A stretch of 51,904 nucleotides of DNA from CAYNYF01 sp964401385 (GTDB lineage Bacteria > Planctomycetota > Phycisphaerae > SM23-33): contig CAYNYF010000023.1 of NCBI GenBank assembly GCA_964401385.1, positions 1 through 51,904 of the forward strand, in the 5' to 3' direction. Shown here in pieces: positions 42,252 through 50,371 of this stretch. A program made the translations under genes and the position numbers. Every line of letters starts with the position of its first letter. The first letter of the stretch is position 1. The notes below the pieces were generated by a model. It was not told the DNA's origin. It did no database searches and saw only the letters and a program-made list of their open reading frames with translations.

Positions 42252-42692
42252 CTAGAAGGGTATGTCATCGGATGGTTCTTCGGGCGGCGGGCTGTCCTGT
42301 GGCTGCTCTTGGACGCGCTGCCGGGGCTGCGGCTGCGGGCGCTGGCCGGCGTCGCCGCCACGGGAGCCGCCGAGAAACGTGAAGCGTTCCACGATGACGC
42401 GGTGCTTGGACCGCTTCTGTCCGTCGGGGCCTTCCCAGGTGTCGAATTGAAGCCGCCCCTCAATCAACACGCTTCGTCCCTTGGACATGTACTGATTAAA
42501 GGTCTCAGCCTGTTTGCCGTAGCATCGGCAGTCGACAAAACAGGTCTCTTCCCGTTGCTCGCCGTTGGCTCCGCGCCAGCGCCGGTTGGTGGCTAACCCG
42601 AACTCAACCACCGGGGTCTGTGATGGCAGGTAGGATAGCTGCGGGTCGCGGGTCAGGTTGCCCGCCATGATCACCTTGTTGAAACTGGCCAT
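42252..42692 (-). CDS. ssb: Single-stranded DNA-binding protein
   Basis: 146 residues. An OB-fold domain (1-105) starts ASFNKVIMAGNLTRDPQLSY and includes FVDCRCYGKQAE and GRSVLIEGRLQFDTW. A Gln/Pro/Arg-rich linker leads to the C-terminal tip DDIPF, the docking peptide for replication and repair partners. AAGGAG precedes the ATG. Its place between rpsF and rpsR is the conserved one. Confidence 0.95.
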   Translation of the reverse strand: MASFNKVIMAGNLTRDPQLSYLPSQTPVVEFGLATNRRWRGANGEQREETCFVDCRCYGKQAETFNQYMSKGRSVLIEGRLQFDTWEGPDGQKRSKHRVIVERFTFLGGSRGGDAGQRPQPQPRQRVQEQPQDSPPPEEPSDDIPF

Positions 42693-42756
42693 GGCAGCTT
42701 CTCTCCTTCGTCCAGGACCTCATCGTGCGTGTGGGTTTTCGTTGCGTTCGGGCGTC

Positions 42757-43419
42757 TTATTCTTTGTCCTGTTGAGGCGGCTGGCCGGTGCCGGTCGGCG
42801 GCTCCTCCGGGGCCGGCGCCTCGCCGGGGTCCTCGCCGGGCGGGGTCGTTTTCGCTTTGGCCGCCGTCAGGTCGCTGGTGCCGGGCGGCTGCTTTGGGGC
42901 TTGCACTTCGGCTTCGGGCGGACCGGCCCGTTCCCCGGTTGCCTCGGGCTCGGCGGGTTTGGCCTCGGGCTTGGCGGGTTTGACCTCGGGCTTGGCGGGT
43001 TTGGCCTCGGCCGCTGCGGACTTGCCCTTGTCGGGGACGGTCTCTTTGGCGGCCTGCTCGGACTCGGCCGACTTCCGCGCCGCCCTCCGCGCCGCCGAGA
43101 ATGTCGCCGGTGTCTCGGCGTGGATGGTCTCGTCTTTGAGGTGGTCGGCCGATAACATCATGGCCCGTAGGATCTTTTCATTCAGTTGCAGCTCGTGCTG
43201 CAACTCGGTGATCCGGGCCGGCTCGGCCTTGAAGTATGCCAGCACGTACAAGCCCCGCCTTTGGCCCTTGATTTCGTAGGCCAGGCGACGCTCGTCCCAG
43301 GGCTTCAGTGACAGCACCTCCGCCCCGGCCCTGGCGAGGACCTCCCGAACCGGTGCGGAAGTGACGTCGAAATCGCCGCCGGGCTCCAGTAGGAACATCC
43401 CTTCGTACGTCTTGCTCAT
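42757..43419 (-). CDS. rpsF: 30S ribosomal protein S6 with a long low-complexity tail
   Basis: 220 residues, more than twice the usual 95-130. The first 100 are a normal S6: KTYEGMFLLEPGGDFD, DERRLAYEIKGQRRGLYVLAYF and LNEKILRAMML. The rest is an Ala/Lys/Pro/Glu tail with KPAKPE repeats coded by 21-base tandem units (42940-43010) and a Gly/Pro-rich end. GGGAAAGG precedes the ATG, which overlaps the pth stop (ATGA), so the two are coupled. S18, its ribosome partner, lies two genes downstream. Confidence 0.92.
   Translation of the reverse strand: MSKTYEGMFLLEPGGDFDVTSAPVREVLARAGAEVLSLKPWDERRLAYEIKGQRRGLYVLAYFKAEPARITELQHELQLNEKILRAMMLSADHLKDETIHAETPATFSAARRAARKSAESEQAAKETVPDKGKSAAAEAKPAKPEVKPAKPEAKPAEPEATGERAGPPEAEVQAPKQPPGTSDLTAAKAKTTPPGEDPGEAPAPEEPPTGTGQPPQQDKE
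42940..43010 (-). repeat. 21-bp tandem repeats in the S6 tail
   Basis: Three units (42940-42960, 42961-42981, 42982-43002) and a partial fourth (to 43010) encode successive KPAKPE-type heptads. Units differ by one or two bases, so the array looks young and prone to length change. Confidence 0.85.
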
Positions 43420-44042
43420 AAGCCTTTCCCATCCTGCTGAGTGTTCCTGATTTCCAATTCGCTCTGATTGTAGTGGTTCATGACGTAGGTGATACCTTTG
43501 GCGGCCCAGCCTTCGACGGCGTCGGCGGCCCGTCGGATTGCCTCCAGCATCACCGGCTTTTCGTCTTCCTCGAATCTTGCCAGCACGTACTCCATCCCGT
43601 CCACGCCCTCGGGCGGGCGGCCGATGCCCACCCGCAATCGCGGCAGGGCGTCGGTGCCCGTCGCCCGGACGATGTCTCGCAGGCCCTTGTGCCCGCCCGC
43701 GGAGCCGCTCGCCCGGGCACGCAGCCTGCCCGTCGGCAGCGCCATGTCGTCCATCACCACCAGCACGCCCGCCGGGTCGATGCTGCGAGAGACCATCATG
43801 TCGGCCACCGCCACGCCGGACCGATTCATGTACGTCCGCGGCGCCAGCAGCGTTACGGACTGCCCGGCGATGGCGCCCGACCAGCACCGGCCGTGGAACT
43901 TCGCCTTTCCCCGGCCGAAGTCCCAGCGACGACGCAATTCCTTCAAAACCATGAAACCCACGTTATGCCGCGTGCCCTGATACCGTCGCTCCGGGTTGCC
44001 CAGGCCCACCACGAACTTTTCTGTGGCCGACAGCTTTGCCAC
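43416..44042 (-). CDS. pth: Peptidyl-tRNA hydrolase Pth
   Basis: Frees tRNA from stalled peptidyl-tRNA. 208 residues. Conserved parts are VVGLGNPERRYQGTRHNVGF, which holds the catalytic His, LAPRTYMNRSGVAV, VVMDDMALPTGRLR and GSAGGHKGLRDI. I chose GTG 44042 because GGGAG lies six bases upstream; an earlier GTG at 44063 would add seven basic residues. The stop overlaps the rpsF ATG. The order prs, rplY, pth is conserved in many bacteria. Confidence 0.94.
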   Translation of the reverse strand: MAKLSATEKFVVGLGNPERRYQGTRHNVGFMVLKELRRRWDFGRGKAKFHGRCWSGAIAGQSVTLLAPRTYMNRSGVAVADMMVSRSIDPAGVLVVMDDMALPTGRLRARASGSAGGHKGLRDIVRATGTDALPRLRVGIGRPPEGVDGMEYVLARFEEDEKPVMLEAIRRAADAVEGWAAKGITYVMNHYNQSELEIRNTQQDGKGL

Positions 44043-44142
44043 GCTGCGACTCCCGCGCCGCACGTCCGCTCGTGTCCGCTAGCGGCGACGTCGAACGACT
44101 CCCGCCACCGCCGGCCGCGATGCGCACAGCAACTTCCCGTGT

Positions 44143-44790
44143 TTACTTGGGCTTTTCCTCTTCCTCGGCCTTGGGCTCTTCGACCGCCTCTTCGCCGATC
44201 ACTTCCGGCTGGGCGGCAGCGGCTTCCTCGGGCGCGACCACTTCCTCTTCGGCCAGTACCGCCACCGAGGCGACCACCATTTCCAGGTCCTCGCGGGCCT
44301 GTACGCCTTCGGGAAGCTCCAGATCCGCCACCCGCAGCGACTCGTTGACGTGCAGTTGGCTTACCGGGACCCGCAGCTCCTCGGGAATGTCTGTCACCAG
44401 GCACTCGATACTCAGTTCATTCAGGTGTTGGCTCAGCACGCCGTCTTCGGTCTCCACGCCCACGGGTATGCCGCGGAGCACGATCGGCACCGTCACGTTG
44501 ACGCGCTCGTCCAGACGAACTCGGGCCAAGTCCACGTGCAGGATGTGGTCGCCGAGGTAATCGTACTGAACGTCCTTGATAAGGAAGTTCTCTTCCTTTC
44601 CGTCCAGTTCGGCCTTGAGCAGTTGCTCGCCGCGCTGCACCGCCACCTCGAGATGGTGACTGGACATGCACACCGCCGTGCTGTCTCCGCCGCGGCCGTA
44701 AATCACGGCCGGGGCCAACCCTTCGCCGCGAAGTCGCTGCGTCGCTCTTGTGCCCAGCTTATCGCGCTTGGTCATTCGCAACAGCGCCAT
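44143..44790 (-). CDS. rplY: 50S ribosomal protein L25/general stress protein Ctc
   Basis: 215-residue, two-domain Ctc form of L25, which binds 5S rRNA. The N-terminal L25 domain has TRATQRLRGEGLAPAVIYG and IKDVQYDYLGDHILHVDL. The C-terminal TL5-type beta domain contains VPIVLRGIPVGVETEDGVL and IPEELRVPVSQL. An acidic tail (EEAVEEPKAEEEEKPK) ends it. GGGAGAGAGAGG precedes the ATG. It lies between prs and pth. Confidence 0.94.
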   Translation of the reverse strand: MALLRMTKRDKLGTRATQRLRGEGLAPAVIYGRGGDSTAVCMSSHHLEVAVQRGEQLLKAELDGKEENFLIKDVQYDYLGDHILHVDLARVRLDERVNVTVPIVLRGIPVGVETEDGVLSQHLNELSIECLVTDIPEELRVPVSQLHVNESLRVADLELPEGVQAREDLEMVVASVAVLAEEEVVAPEEAAAAQPEVIGEEAVEEPKAEEEEKPK

Positions 44791-44892
44791 AGCCTCTCTC
44801 TCCCTTTACCATCCAATCGCGCCTCGACCTGTCCCGCGGACAGGCCGCCGCTCGCCCGCCGCCGCCGGCGAGGAGCGCGGGAACGCATTTTC

Positions 44893-45834
44893 CTACAGGA
44901 ACAGACTGCTCACCGACTCATCGTTATGGATGCGGTGAATGGCCTCACCCATCAATTCCGCAACGGACAATACTCGCAGCTTGTCCAGTTGGCGAAGCGT
45001 TTTCTCCGGCATGGGGATGGTGTCGGTGACCACAATTTCGTCAATCGGGGCGGACTGAAGCCGCTCGATGGCCGGGCCGACAAACACGGCGTGCGTCGCC
45101 GCGGCCAGGATTCTTTCCGCGCCTTCGGTCTGGGCCAGCTCGGCCGCCGAGGCGACCGTGCCGGCCGTGCTGATCATGTCGTCGATCATCAGCACCGTTT
45201 TGCCCTTCACGTTGCCGATGATCCGGCTCATGTCGGTCTCGCTGCCGCTGACGCGGCGCTTGTCGATGATGGCCAGCTCGCCATTGAGCCGCCTGGCGTA
45301 CTGTCGAGCGCGCTTGGCGTTGCCGACGTCGGGGCTGAGCAGCACCAGGTTGTCCAGCTTCTGCTCGGCGTAGTACCGGCTGAGGATGGGCTCGGCGTAG
45401 AGATTGTCGGCCGGCACGTCAAAGAATCCCTGAAGCTGCCCGGCGTGCAGGTCCATCGTCAGGACGCGGTCGGTCCCGGCCGTGGCGATCAGGTTGGCAA
45501 CCAGTTTGGCGGTGATCGGGACCCTGCCTTCGTCCTTGCGGTCTTGGCGGGCGTAGCCGAAGTAGGGAATGACGGCGGTGATCCGCTTGGCCGACGCCCG
45601 CCGGGCGCAGTCGATGAAGATCAACAGCTCCATCAGGTTCCGATTGACCGGCGGGCAGGTCGGCTGAATGAAGAACACGTCCCGCCCGCGGACGTCCTCA
45701 TCCAGCTTGATCAGCAGCTCTCCGTCAGGGAACGGCTCGATGGTCACCCGGCCCAGCGGCTGGCCGAGGTATTCAGCAATCGCCTGGGAGAGGACGGGAT
45801 GGGCCCGACCGGAGAAGATCTTTCGGTTATACAT
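44893..45834 (-). CDS. prs: Ribose-phosphate pyrophosphokinase
   Basis: Makes PRPP from ribose 5-phosphate and ATP for nucleotide, histidine and tryptophan synthesis. 313 residues, usual length. Markers are EPFPDGELLIKL, FIQPTCPPVNRNLMELL, the ATP-binding PYFGYARQDRKD, the flexible loop region and the PRPP loop VLMIDDMISTAG. The start overlaps the GlmU-like gene by 8 bases, with GGAG seven bases upstream inside that gene, so they form one unit. PRPP is also the substrate of HisG at 15 kb. Confidence 0.96.
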   Translation of the reverse strand: MYNRKIFSGRAHPVLSQAIAEYLGQPLGRVTIEPFPDGELLIKLDEDVRGRDVFFIQPTCPPVNRNLMELLIFIDCARRASAKRITAVIPYFGYARQDRKDEGRVPITAKLVANLIATAGTDRVLTMDLHAGQLQGFFDVPADNLYAEPILSRYYAEQKLDNLVLLSPDVGNAKRARQYARRLNGELAIIDKRRVSGSETDMSRIIGNVKGKTVLMIDDMISTAGTVASAAELAQTEGAERILAAATHAVFVGPAIERLQSAPIDEIVVTDTIPMPEKTLRQLDKLRVLSVAELMGEAIHRIHNDESVSSLFL

Positions 45835-46777
45835 GGTCGTGCTCCACGGTCTGGTCGTCTTCGATGACGGCGTCGCTCAGGTGGACCATCGGGCCGATGG
45901 TGCACCGTCGCCCGATCCGACAGGGGCCGTCGATGACGGTCATCGCCCGGATCACGGTGTCCAGCCCGATGCTGGCGCGCGGGTCGATCCAGGTGCTGTC
46001 GGGGTCTTCGATCGTCACCCCCGACATCATCAGTTCGCGCTGGATGCGCCGCTGCAACAGTCGGCTGACATCGGCCAACTGCACGCGGTCGTTGATGCTG
46101 AGGACGTCTTCGGGCGGCACCGCCGGAACGGCCGCCAAGGCATGACCGCGTGCCCGGAGCATCCCCAGGCTGTCGGTCAGGTAATACTCGCCCTTGGCGT
46201 TGTCGTTCTTGAGCAGCCCCACCACCTCCAGCAGCTTGACCACGTCGAAGCAGTACAGCGAGACGTTCACCTCCTTGATGCGGTGCTGGTCCTCGGTGGC
46301 GTCGAGGTACTCCACGATTCCGATCAGATCGCCGGTTTCGTCCCGGACGACCCGCCCGAACGAACCGGGGTTGTCCATGATGCTGGTGGCGATGGTGCAG
46401 GCGGCCTTGCGCCGCCGGTGAATGGCCAGGAGCTGGGCGAGGGTGTCGGCCCGGACCAGCGGCCCGTCGCCGGCAAGGATCAACAGCTCTCCGGTCAGCC
46501 CTTCCAGCAGCGGCCGGCACGCCTGGACGGCGTGGCCGGTGCCCATCTGCCGGGGCTGCTCGACCCAGAGGATGTCCTTTTCGTCGGCGTAGGCGGCGTG
46601 GATTTCCTCGGCCCCGAAGCCGATCACGCAAATGAGCTTGTCGCAGTTGACCTTTCGACAGGCGTCGAAGACGTAGGTCAGCATCGGCCGGTTGCACACC
46701 TTGTGCAGGACCTTCGGCCGGAACGTTTTCATTCGCGTTCCCTTGCCGGCCGCCAGAATGATCGCCGTTGTACTCAT
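45827..46777 (-). CDS. GlmU-like UDP-GlcNAc uridyltransferase lacking the acetyltransferase domain
   Basis: 316 residues, where bifunctional GlmU has about 456. The nucleotidyltransferase half is complete: LAAGKGTRMKTFRPKVLHKV, QMGTGHAVQA, LAGDGPL (GDGPL for the usual GDVPL), FGRVVRD, IVEYLDAT and KGEYYLTD. Only two or three hexapeptide turns follow (VIRAMTVIDGPCRIGRRCTI), so the domain that acetylates glucosamine-1-phosphate is missing. That step must be done elsewhere, or the substrate differs. It precedes prs with an 8-base overlap, the glmU-prs order of many bacteria. Confidence 0.88.
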   Translation of the reverse strand: MSTTAIILAAGKGTRMKTFRPKVLHKVCNRPMLTYVFDACRKVNCDKLICVIGFGAEEIHAAYADEKDILWVEQPRQMGTGHAVQACRPLLEGLTGELLILAGDGPLVRADTLAQLLAIHRRRKAACTIATSIMDNPGSFGRVVRDETGDLIGIVEYLDATEDQHRIKEVNVSLYCFDVVKLLEVVGLLKNDNAKGEYYLTDSLGMLRARGHALAAVPAVPPEDVLSINDRVQLADVSRLLQRRIQRELMMSGVTIEDPDSTWIDPRASIGLDTVIRAMTVIDGPCRIGRRCTIGPMVHLSDAVIEDDQTVEHDHV

Positions 46778-46898
46778 TCCGTCTTCGCATCCGGTGACGC
46801 CGGGGGAGGCCTTCCCGCAGGGGAAACGCCCAAGCCGGCGCCGACAGACGCAGCTTTGCTCTCCGACCCGACTAGCTCCGTCATCGCCTGCTTGCCAA

Positions 46899-46970
46899 CT
46901 ACCCGGCCAGGATTCGAACCTGGAATGCGAGGACCAAAACCTCGTGTGTTACCAATTACACCACCGGGTA
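46899..46970 (-). tRNA. tRNA-Gln (anticodon TTG)
   Basis: A 72-base cloverleaf on the minus strand. The acceptor TACCCGG/CCGGGTA has the weak U1-A72 pair and G73 typical of tRNA-Gln. The D-stem is GTGT/ACAC, the anticodon stem CGAGG/CCTCG with loop TTTTGGT, giving TTG at 34-36, the variable loop CATT and the T-arm CCAGG-TTCGAAT-CCTGG. CCA is not encoded (TTG follows). It sits 121 bases ahead of the GlmU-like gene on the same strand and may share its transcript. Confidence 0.95.
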
Positions 46971-47300
46971 GTATCGCTGCCGTAGACGAACGTTCGAGAT
47001 AGGGCCGCTCACAGCGGCCAAAGCAGCCAGGCAGCGGCGGTGGCCCGGCCCGGAGCCTGAGCGAGCGGCCGCCAGCTGCCCGTCCAGCCCCGCCGCGATC
47101 CTGCCTGCGACGAGACGCCCTTGTTGACCGGGATGCTTTCTGAGACTGGTCGTGAAGTACTGTACACGCTGTCGGCGGGCTTGTCAATCCCGCACGGATT
47201 TGGTTTTCCGGCTTCGCCCCGGCCCCATGCGCACCCCGGCTCGGCCGCGCTGAAAGTTGCCGCAGGCTTTTGTGGCCCGTCGGCCGCCCGGGATGGCTGT
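46971..47300 (-). other. Intergenic region upstream of tRNA-Gln
   Basis: 330 bases without a gene. It contains the palindrome CGAACGTTCG (46987-46996), the perfect hairpin GGCCGCT/AGCGGCC with a 3-base loop (47003-47019), and a near-consensus promoter (47159-47187). The hairpin lies in the tRNA leader and may steer processing. The remainder shows nothing recognisable. Confidence 0.6.
47159..47187 (-). promoter_or_regulatory. Promoter for tRNA-Gln and probably the GlmU-prs operon
   Basis: On the minus strand a perfect TTGACA (47187-47182) and TACAGT (47164-47159) have the ideal 17-base spacer. Transcription from near 47150 would give about 180 bases of leader before the tRNA. I saw no other promoter between the tRNA and the GlmU-like gene. 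Confidence 0.7.
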
Positions 47301-48383
47301 CTACTTAACCTTGATCGGGATGCCCGCCTTCTGCATATCGGCCAGGAACTTCTGCATCTGGACCAAGGTGCTCTTCAGTTCCCTGGCGGCGTCCACCATG
47401 CCCTCGTACAGCGCCGGATCCCGCAGCAGCTTGCCCGCCGTGCCCTGCCCCGACTCGACCTCGGCCACAACCCGGTGCATGCCCGTGAGGACCCCGCCCA
47501 GGCGGTCGGCCGCGTCGGTGAGTTTTGCGCCCAGGGCCTGATATTGCTTCGAAGTCGAATCGGCCGCCTTGGAGATGCTGCCGAAGGTCTCGGTGGCGCT
47601 GTCGGCCATTGCCGTGAGTTTTGTCATGGCCTCTTCCGTGGCGATGGCGGCGGTCTTGAACTTGGCCAGGGCGTCCTTGATGTTGGCCTGGTTCTCCGGG
47701 TCGCCCAGGACCTTGCTGACGGCCGACAGGGCGGCATCCAGTCTGGCCATGGTCTCGTGGAGGTTCGCCGGTTTCGCCGGAGGCGGCTGGCCCGGGCCGG
47801 TGGTCGTCGTCGGCGTCGTGGGCGTTTCGCCCTCCCCGGGCCGCTTCGGTGGACCCATGAAGTCATTCATCGCGTCGGCCAGGCGCTTGACGCTGCTCAT
47901 GGCCCCGCGCGTGTCGTCGACGAGATCCTGGGGGATCAGGCCGCCGCCGCCGGGTTCGACGGCGCCCTCGATAGTGAGGACGCGGTCCTTCGGCAGCCAG
48001 TTCGCGCCGCGGTCGGCGCCGGGGCGGCGCCCGTCGCGCCGGATGTGGACGGTAGCCCCGCCAACGAAGCCGCGCCCGATGTAAAAGTTGGCGTCCTCGG
48101 GAACGTTGACGTGGCGGTCGATGACGAGCGTGAGCAGTGCCCCTTTGGTGCGGTTCTCTCTATCATCCAGGGCCACTTCGGCGACGCGCCCGACGCGTAT
48201 GCCCGCCATTTGCACGTCGGCGCCGGCCGTGATCCCCCTGGCGTCGGGGAAGCTCACCTTCACCCCGTAGCCGACGCGCATGAAGGAAGGCAGCTCTCGA
48301 AAGATGACGATCATCGCCCCCAGCAGCACCAGGGCGACCAGCACCGTCAGCCCCACCGTGAGATTACGCGTGCGTTCTTTCAT
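47301..48383 (-). CDS. mlaD: MlaD family lipid-transport substrate-binding protein
   Basis: 360 residues. One N-terminal transmembrane helix (TVGLTVLVALVLLGAMIVIF) is followed by the MlaD/MCE domain (about 38-140), with VSFPDARGITAGADVQMAGIRVG and LVIDRHVNVPEDANFYIG. The remainder is a Pro/Thr linker and a long helical region with SVSKVLG-like repeats and ESGQGTAGKLLRDPALYEGM, a motif of MCE proteins. MlaD-type rings carry phospholipids between membranes. It overlaps mlaF by 20 bases, with AAGGAAG before the ATG. No mlaE permease lies beside it. Confidence 0.9.
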   Translation of the reverse strand: MKERTRNLTVGLTVLVALVLLGAMIVIFRELPSFMRVGYGVKVSFPDARGITAGADVQMAGIRVGRVAEVALDDRENRTKGALLTLVIDRHVNVPEDANFYIGRGFVGGATVHIRRDGRRPGADRGANWLPKDRVLTIEGAVEPGGGGLIPQDLVDDTRGAMSSVKRLADAMNDFMGPPKRPGEGETPTTPTTTTGPGQPPPAKPANLHETMARLDAALSAVSKVLGDPENQANIKDALAKFKTAAIATEEAMTKLTAMADSATETFGSISKAADSTSKQYQALGAKLTDAADRLGGVLTGMHRVVAEVESGQGTAGKLLRDPALYEGMVDAARELKSTLVQMQKFLADMQKAGIPIKVK

Positions 48384-49182
48384 CGTCGCTTCCTTGCCCA
48401 GCTCTCTTGTAGGAAAGCGTGTCCAGTTCTTCCTTGGTGGCCCGGCCTTCCACGAAACGAACGACAGTGGCGTTGGTGACCTCTTTCAGGCCTTCCGGCG
48501 TGGTATCGGTCAGGATCCGACCGTCGTAGAGCATCACGATCCGGTCGCCGACCTTCCTGGCCGAGTCCATGTCATGCGTGACCACCACCGCGGTCGTCTT
48601 CAGCTCGACCTGGAGCTTAAGGATCAGCTCGTTGATGAGGTCGGCCCGGATGGGGTCCAGCCCGGTGGTCGGCTCGTCGTACAGGATCACCTCGGGGTCC
48701 AGGGCGATTGCCCGAGCCAGAGCCACGCGCTTTTTCTGCCCGCCGGAAAGCTCCTCCGGCATCTTCTCCTGCGTCCCGTCCAGGCCCACCAGGCCCAGCA
48801 CCTCGTCGCAGCGCCGCTGGAGTTGGTCCCGGTCGTGGACGCCGTGCTCGGTCATGGGGAAACAGACGTTCTCGGCCACGGTCATCGAGTCGAACAGCGC
48901 GTTGCTCTGGAAGACGTATCCGACCCGGTGCCGGATCGGAACCAACTGGTGCTCCGGGCTACGCGTGATCTCCATGTCGTCGAAAAAGGTCCTGCCGCGG
49001 TCCGGGCGCAGCAGCCCGATCATGTGCTTCAGCAGCACGGTCTTGCCGCAGCCGCTGGGACCGATCACGACGGTGGTGCGACCGCGCTCGATCTCCAGGG
49101 TCAGGCCCCTGAGCACCACCTCGCCGTTGAAGGTCTTCCAGACCTTTTTCAGGCGAATGATTGGGCCGGTCTTCTCTGCCAT
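48364..49182 (-). CDS. mlaF: MlaF-type phospholipid ABC transporter ATP-binding protein
   Basis: 272-residue ATPase. Walker A is GPSGCGKT (41-48), the Q-loop VGYVFQSNALFDSMTV, the signature EELSGGQKKRVALARAI, Walker B VILYDEPTTGLDP with the MlaF-specific DPIRADLINELI, and the switch His in VVTHDMDSA. The C-terminal extension resembles MlaF's. The start at ATG 49182 gives the family's normal length; a further 18 codons upstream are not conserved. It overlaps mlaD. MlaE, the permease, would normally lie between or next to these genes. Confidence 0.92.
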   Translation of the reverse strand: MAEKTGPIIRLKKVWKTFNGEVVLRGLTLEIERGRTTVVIGPSGCGKTVLLKHMIGLLRPDRGRTFFDDMEITRSPEHQLVPIRHRVGYVFQSNALFDSMTVAENVCFPMTEHGVHDRDQLQRRCDEVLGLVGLDGTQEKMPEELSGGQKKRVALARAIALDPEVILYDEPTTGLDPIRADLINELILKLQVELKTTAVVVTHDMDSARKVGDRIVMLYDGRILTDTTPEGLKEVTNATVVRFVEGRATKEELDTLSYKRAGQGSDDERTHA

Positions 49183-49192
49183 GGATTCGGTC

Positions 49193-49747
49193 TCAGGATG
49201 GGAGTCGGTTCCAATCCAGCAGCATTGCGATTTCATCGCAAGCCTCGGCCTTGGGACAGTGAATGCAGTCCCGCCAGACCTTCGCCGGCAACGTTTGTTT
49301 ATCGACGATTCGGAAGCTCAGCTTGGCAAAAAAAGCCTGCTCGTACGTGAGCACGAAGATGCATTTCACGCCCAAAGACTTGGCCTGCTCGATGGCCTCT
49401 CTCACCAGCGCCCGCCCGACGCCCTTGTGCTGGTGGTCGTCGGCCACGGCCAGCGAGCGAATCTCGCCGAGATCCTTCCACCACAGCGAAAGCGCGACGC
49501 AGCCGACCAGCCGGTCGCCGTCAAAGGCCACCAGAAAATCCCGCAACGACTCGTAGATGCTCTCGAGGCTGCGATGGAGCATCCGGCCTCGCTCGGCGTG
49601 GAAGTTCACCAACTGACAGATGGCCTCTGCGTCGGGCATCCTCGCCGGCCTGGCGGTCGTCTCATTCTTACTGCTCGGATGTCTCTGTGAAGGGTCGTTC
49701 ACCTTGTTCGCCGTCGGCTCTCCATACATGATAAGCTGCTCGCTCAT
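49193..49747 (-). CDS. GNAT acetyltransferase, ArgA-like (short N-acetylglutamate synthase type)
   Basis: 184 residues. After 35 polar residues comes a GNAT domain like the short N-acetylglutamate synthases (Mycobacterium Rv2747 type): MPDAEAICQLVNFHAERGRML, ESIYESLRDFLVA, DLGEIRSLAVADDHQHKGVGRALV (acetyl-CoA loop) and LTYEQAFFAKLSFR. The ending WRDCIHCPKAEACDE is typical of this subgroup. It could start arginine synthesis, but no arg gene is near and glutamine or other acceptors are possible. ATG 49747 is chosen for length and an AAGGT site. It is 10 bases ahead of the mlaF gene. Confidence 0.82.
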   Translation of the reverse strand: MSEQLIMYGEPTANKVNDPSQRHPSSKNETTARPARMPDAEAICQLVNFHAERGRMLHRSLESIYESLRDFLVAFDGDRLVGCVALSLWWKDLGEIRSLAVADDHQHKGVGRALVREAIEQAKSLGVKCIFVLTYEQAFFAKLSFRIVDKQTLPAKVWRDCIHCPKAEACDEIAMLLDWNRLPS

Positions 49748-50371
49748 ACATTCATACCTTGTCGACCCGGGCAGGTACAGTGACAGAAGGCAAACCCGCA
49801 GGGCCGCAGCGGCCGGCGGGGTGGGGGCAGCCGGCGGCTCTGGCAGGACCCACCCAACGCGGCGCCGAAGCTGGCGGCCGGGGCCGCCTCGGAATGCATC
49901 CTTGCCCGTTCGGGCCAGACATCTGCCCGGCCAGGCAAAGCCGCCCGCAAGCCAGCTCGTGACCACCGCGCGCTTGCACCACGGGCTTTCATGGCGGAAC
50001 CTCTGGGAAGCCGGCCGGGCGCACCCGGGGACGGTTCGTGCCCCTCGGCGGAGACGAAGCTGCCGGCCACACCCCCCACGAAAGGCCGTAAGTCGTTACA
50101 CTGAAATGGGTCGCAGCGCCGGCCAGCGGAGTCTCAGACGCGATTCTCCTGCCGCCGTGCAAGCCAGGCCGGCCCCGCTGTGGGTGACCGCTGTTGCCGG
50201 CTCCCATCCTCCCGCCGGCGGCGGAAATTCCCATTGTGGATAACTGGTCCTGCGGGGGTAAGTTTCCGATACAATTAGATGTACATGGAGATCGCAATCT
50301 GGCTGGACGGTTCGTGAGGTCGGCATGGCGTTGGCCGGTCGTGAAAATCGTCATCGCCAAGGAAGATACAC
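49748..50371. other. Long non-coding region between the GNAT gene and csrA
   Basis: 624 bases, very GC-rich with several GGCCGG-type inverted repeats between 49790 and 50200 and no convincing protein on either strand. Its right end, from about 50225, is more AT-rich and holds the csrA control region. I saw no clear promoter for the minus-strand GNAT gene. Confidence 0.6.
50270..50364 (+). promoter_or_regulatory. csrA promoter -10 box and GGA-rich leader
   Basis: TACAAT (50270-50275) is a good -10 box; the -35 is weak. The leader that would follow has GGA at 50287-50289, 50305-50307 and 50361-50363, the last within the AAGGAA Shine-Dalgarno (50359-50364). CsrA binds GGA triplets and represses its own translation in other bacteria, so self-control is plausible here. 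Confidence 0.45.
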
